Assembly: GCA_025454095.1 (NCBI GenBank)
Contig: JALOPC010000262.1
Location: forward strand, 1 to 5,445
Source: Syntrophales bacterium
GTDB taxonomy: Bacteria > Desulfobacterota > Syntrophia > Syntrophales > UBA2192
DNA: 5,445 nt
Direction: 5' to 3'
The position numbers were made by a program, and so were the translations under genes. Below, piece by piece: positions 4,314 through 5,445 of this stretch. The notes beneath the pieces are model-generated. The model saw only the letters and a list, made by a program, of their open reading frames with translations, did no database searches and was not told the origin of the DNA. Positions within the stretch are counted from its first letter, which is position 1; each line of letters opens with the position of its first letter.

Positions 4314-5066
4314 CTACTCCTCGGCAAGGTCCAGCGGCTTCAGTCCCGCCAGCCTTGCCACGATTTCCCGAGCGAGCCTCTCCGCGGCATCCCGCTGCGT
4401 GTCGGGGAAAACGATCACATGAAACACGTAGGCGGCTACCGAGTACTCGCCCTCCGCCGTGACCGTGAAGGAACCGAGGGATGTCCGCCCCGGCAGGTCC
4501 CACACCCGGGCCTCCAGGACCGTTTTGTTGCTGCACGAGGCAACCCCGAAGGGGCTCACGTAGAGAGGCATGTGGACAGCGGTCTCGAAGCGCTCCTTCA
4601 CCTGGACGGCATAGCGCAGCCGCTCCGCGTGTGCGGCGTCCTGCGGGAAGTCCCGGAAGGCCGGCATCGTTTCGACTTCCGTTGCCGGGCGACCGGCGCC
4701 CGCTTCCTCCTGCGGGCCCTTCACGACCCGGACGGCAAACCGCCCGGGCTGTGGGTTTGCCTTGAGGATCAGCCTGGCCAGCCCGCCGACGGTGTTCTTG
4801 TGGAAGGCGCCCCGGCACCCGGCCGTGAAATAGGTCACGGCGGCGTTTTGCTCCGGCGGGGCCGCATTCTCGCCGCACACCAGGAGCACATCCCCCGGCT
4901 CGAGCGGAGTTGCCGCCTCAAGCCTGTCGGCAACGACGATGTCGGACGACACGGGCACATGAACGCAGCCGGCGAGCAACACCAGCAGAAACACCATCCA
5001 GCCGCAGCGGGCTTTCCTCCCGGGCCTGTCCGCTGTGCTGCGTTTCCCCTTCCGCGGAGACGTCAC
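4314..5066 (-). CDS. uncharacterised lipoprotein
   Basis: I do not recognise this family. The 250-residue product begins with a long basic n-region (residues 2-22, six Arg and three Lys). A short hydrophobic core MVFLLVLL and the lipobox LAGC follow, so Cys34 would be lipidated and the mature protein membrane-anchored. The mature part has three further cysteines (C64, C84, C178), a GDVLLVCGEN strand near its start, and alternating beta segments (SLGSFTVTAEGEYSVAAYVFHV split around 196-217). It ends in an amphipathic helix (ERLAREIVARL). The GTG start at 5066 overlaps the TGA of the upstream gene (GTGA) and has SD GGAG 8 nt before it. The ATG at residue 24 would remove the basic n-region and is less likely. 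It sits between another lipoprotein and a secreted phosphatase, so an envelope role is likely, but no function can be assigned. Confidence 0.85.
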   Translation of the reverse strand: MTSPRKGKRSTADRPGRKARCGWMVFLLVLLAGCVHVPVSSDIVVADRLEAATPLEPGDVLLVCGENAAPPEQNAAVTYFTAGCRGAFHKNTVGGLARLILKANPQPGRFAVRVVKGPQEEAGAGRPATEVETMPAFRDFPQDAAHAERLRYAVQVKERFETAVHMPLYVSPFGVASCSNKTVLEARVWDLPGRTSLGSFTVTAEGEYSVAAYVFHVIVFPDTQRDAAERLAREIVARLAGLKPLDLAEE

Positions 5067-5443
5067 GGTTTCTTCTCCCCCCACACGACCCTGCCCGCGG
5101 TCCTGTCCTCGATCCAGTGATAGACCCTGTATCCGTGTCCGGTCGTCCTGTCTGCACAGAATCGATAGGAATGGCCCGCCACGAGGGATACATCCGAGAC
5201 GATCCCGAACCCGGCATACCCCGAGGGCTCGACCATCACGCTGACCCCGAACCCCGTGGCCCACCAGATCCGATGAGCCCCCGCGGGCAGCCTGACTTCC
5301 TTGTATTTTCGCCCGGACACGCAGTACCGCTCGTCGATGATCAGCTCGTACGCCGCCCCCATGTCCAGGGTGGCCAGCTCGTTCTCGGGGGGCGCGGCCC
5401 CGTAGTGGGCGCTGTAGACCCCTTTCGGGGCGCCGGCGCACCC
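5063..5443 (-). CDS. uncharacterised lipoprotein, N terminus outside the window
   Basis: The frame is open from the window's right edge to the TGA at 5063-5065, giving 126 visible residues. The first visible residues, GCAGAPKG, look like the end of a lipobox (GC) followed by a short linker, so almost the whole mature protein is seen and the signal peptide is just outside. The body reads ENELATLDMGAAYELIIDER, then VRLPAGAHRIWW, VSLVAGHSYRF, and ends with HWIEDRTAGRVVWGEKK. A 'v.LPaGxHxv' strand, a later 'vaGhsYrf' strand and a final 'W.ieDrtaGrvv.G' are a pattern I recall in small beta-rich bacterial lipoproteins of unknown function. The internal ATG at 5362 is unlikely to be the start because the coding pattern continues upstream of it. 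Its stop overlaps the next gene's GTG, so the two lipoproteins are translationally coupled and probably made together. Confidence 0.75.
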   Translation of the reverse strand, partial: GCAGAPKGVYSAHYGAAPPENELATLDMGAAYELIIDERYCVSGRKYKEVRLPAGAHRIWWATGFGVSVMVEPSGYAGFGIVSDVSLVAGHSYRFCADRTTGHGYRVYHWIEDRTAGRVVWGEKKP

Positions 5444-5445
5444 GG

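Noticed and set aside
3681..5120. Long + strand open frame opposite the phosphatase and lipoprotein genes
   Set aside because: It is Arg/Pro-rich shadow sequence. The - strand genes have signal peptides, family motifs and good ribosome-binding sites.

Overview
This is a GC-rich, gene-dense bacterial chromosome segment. It carries a flagellar stator operon (PilZ-motA-motB) on the + strand, two small housekeeping-type genes upstream of it, and a convergent three-gene cell-envelope cluster on the - strand. A textbook sigma-54 (-24/-12) promoter ahead of the stator operon, an E. coli-length MotA, and a small PilZ gene leading the operon suggest a flagellated Gram-negative proteobacterium. Desulfobacterota (the former Deltaproteobacteria) is my best guess, but no marker here fixes the lineage.

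Layout, left to right. 2-268 (+) is the C-terminal end of a DUF123/GIY-YIG-type nuclease. 269-359 is a G-rich spacer with a canonical G-quadruplex motif. 360-917 (+) is a TIGR00725/LOG-like SLOG-fold protein with a perfect in-frame 48-bp tandem duplication. 918-1155 holds the sigma-54 promoter and a structured leader. 1156-1695 (+) encodes a PilZ-domain protein, 1708-2565 (+) MotA and 2565-3599 (+) MotB. 3637-3669 is a strong intrinsic terminator between convergent transcription units. On the - strand, read right to left, come a lipoprotein cut by the window edge (5063-5443), a second lipoprotein (4314-5066) joined to the first by a GTGA overlap, and a secreted histidine phosphatase (3668-4277). 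The phosphatase 3' end is shifted out of frame by a perfect 25-bp tandem duplication.

How the genes work together. MotA and MotB form the ion-conducting stator of the flagellar motor, and every key residue I can place is present. The PilZ protein in the same operon is a plausible cyclic-di-GMP input to the stator. Transcription from an RpoN promoter would place the operon in the sigma-54 tier of the flagellar hierarchy. The - strand cluster looks like an envelope module of unknown purpose. The most notable features are the two perfect tandem duplications in separate genes (one in frame, one frameshifting), the G4 motif, the GTTGC-repeat leader downstream of the sigma-54 promoter, and the Gly/Gln-rich linker in MotB. 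I see no wholly new multi-gene system, RNA gene, CRISPR array or mobile element.
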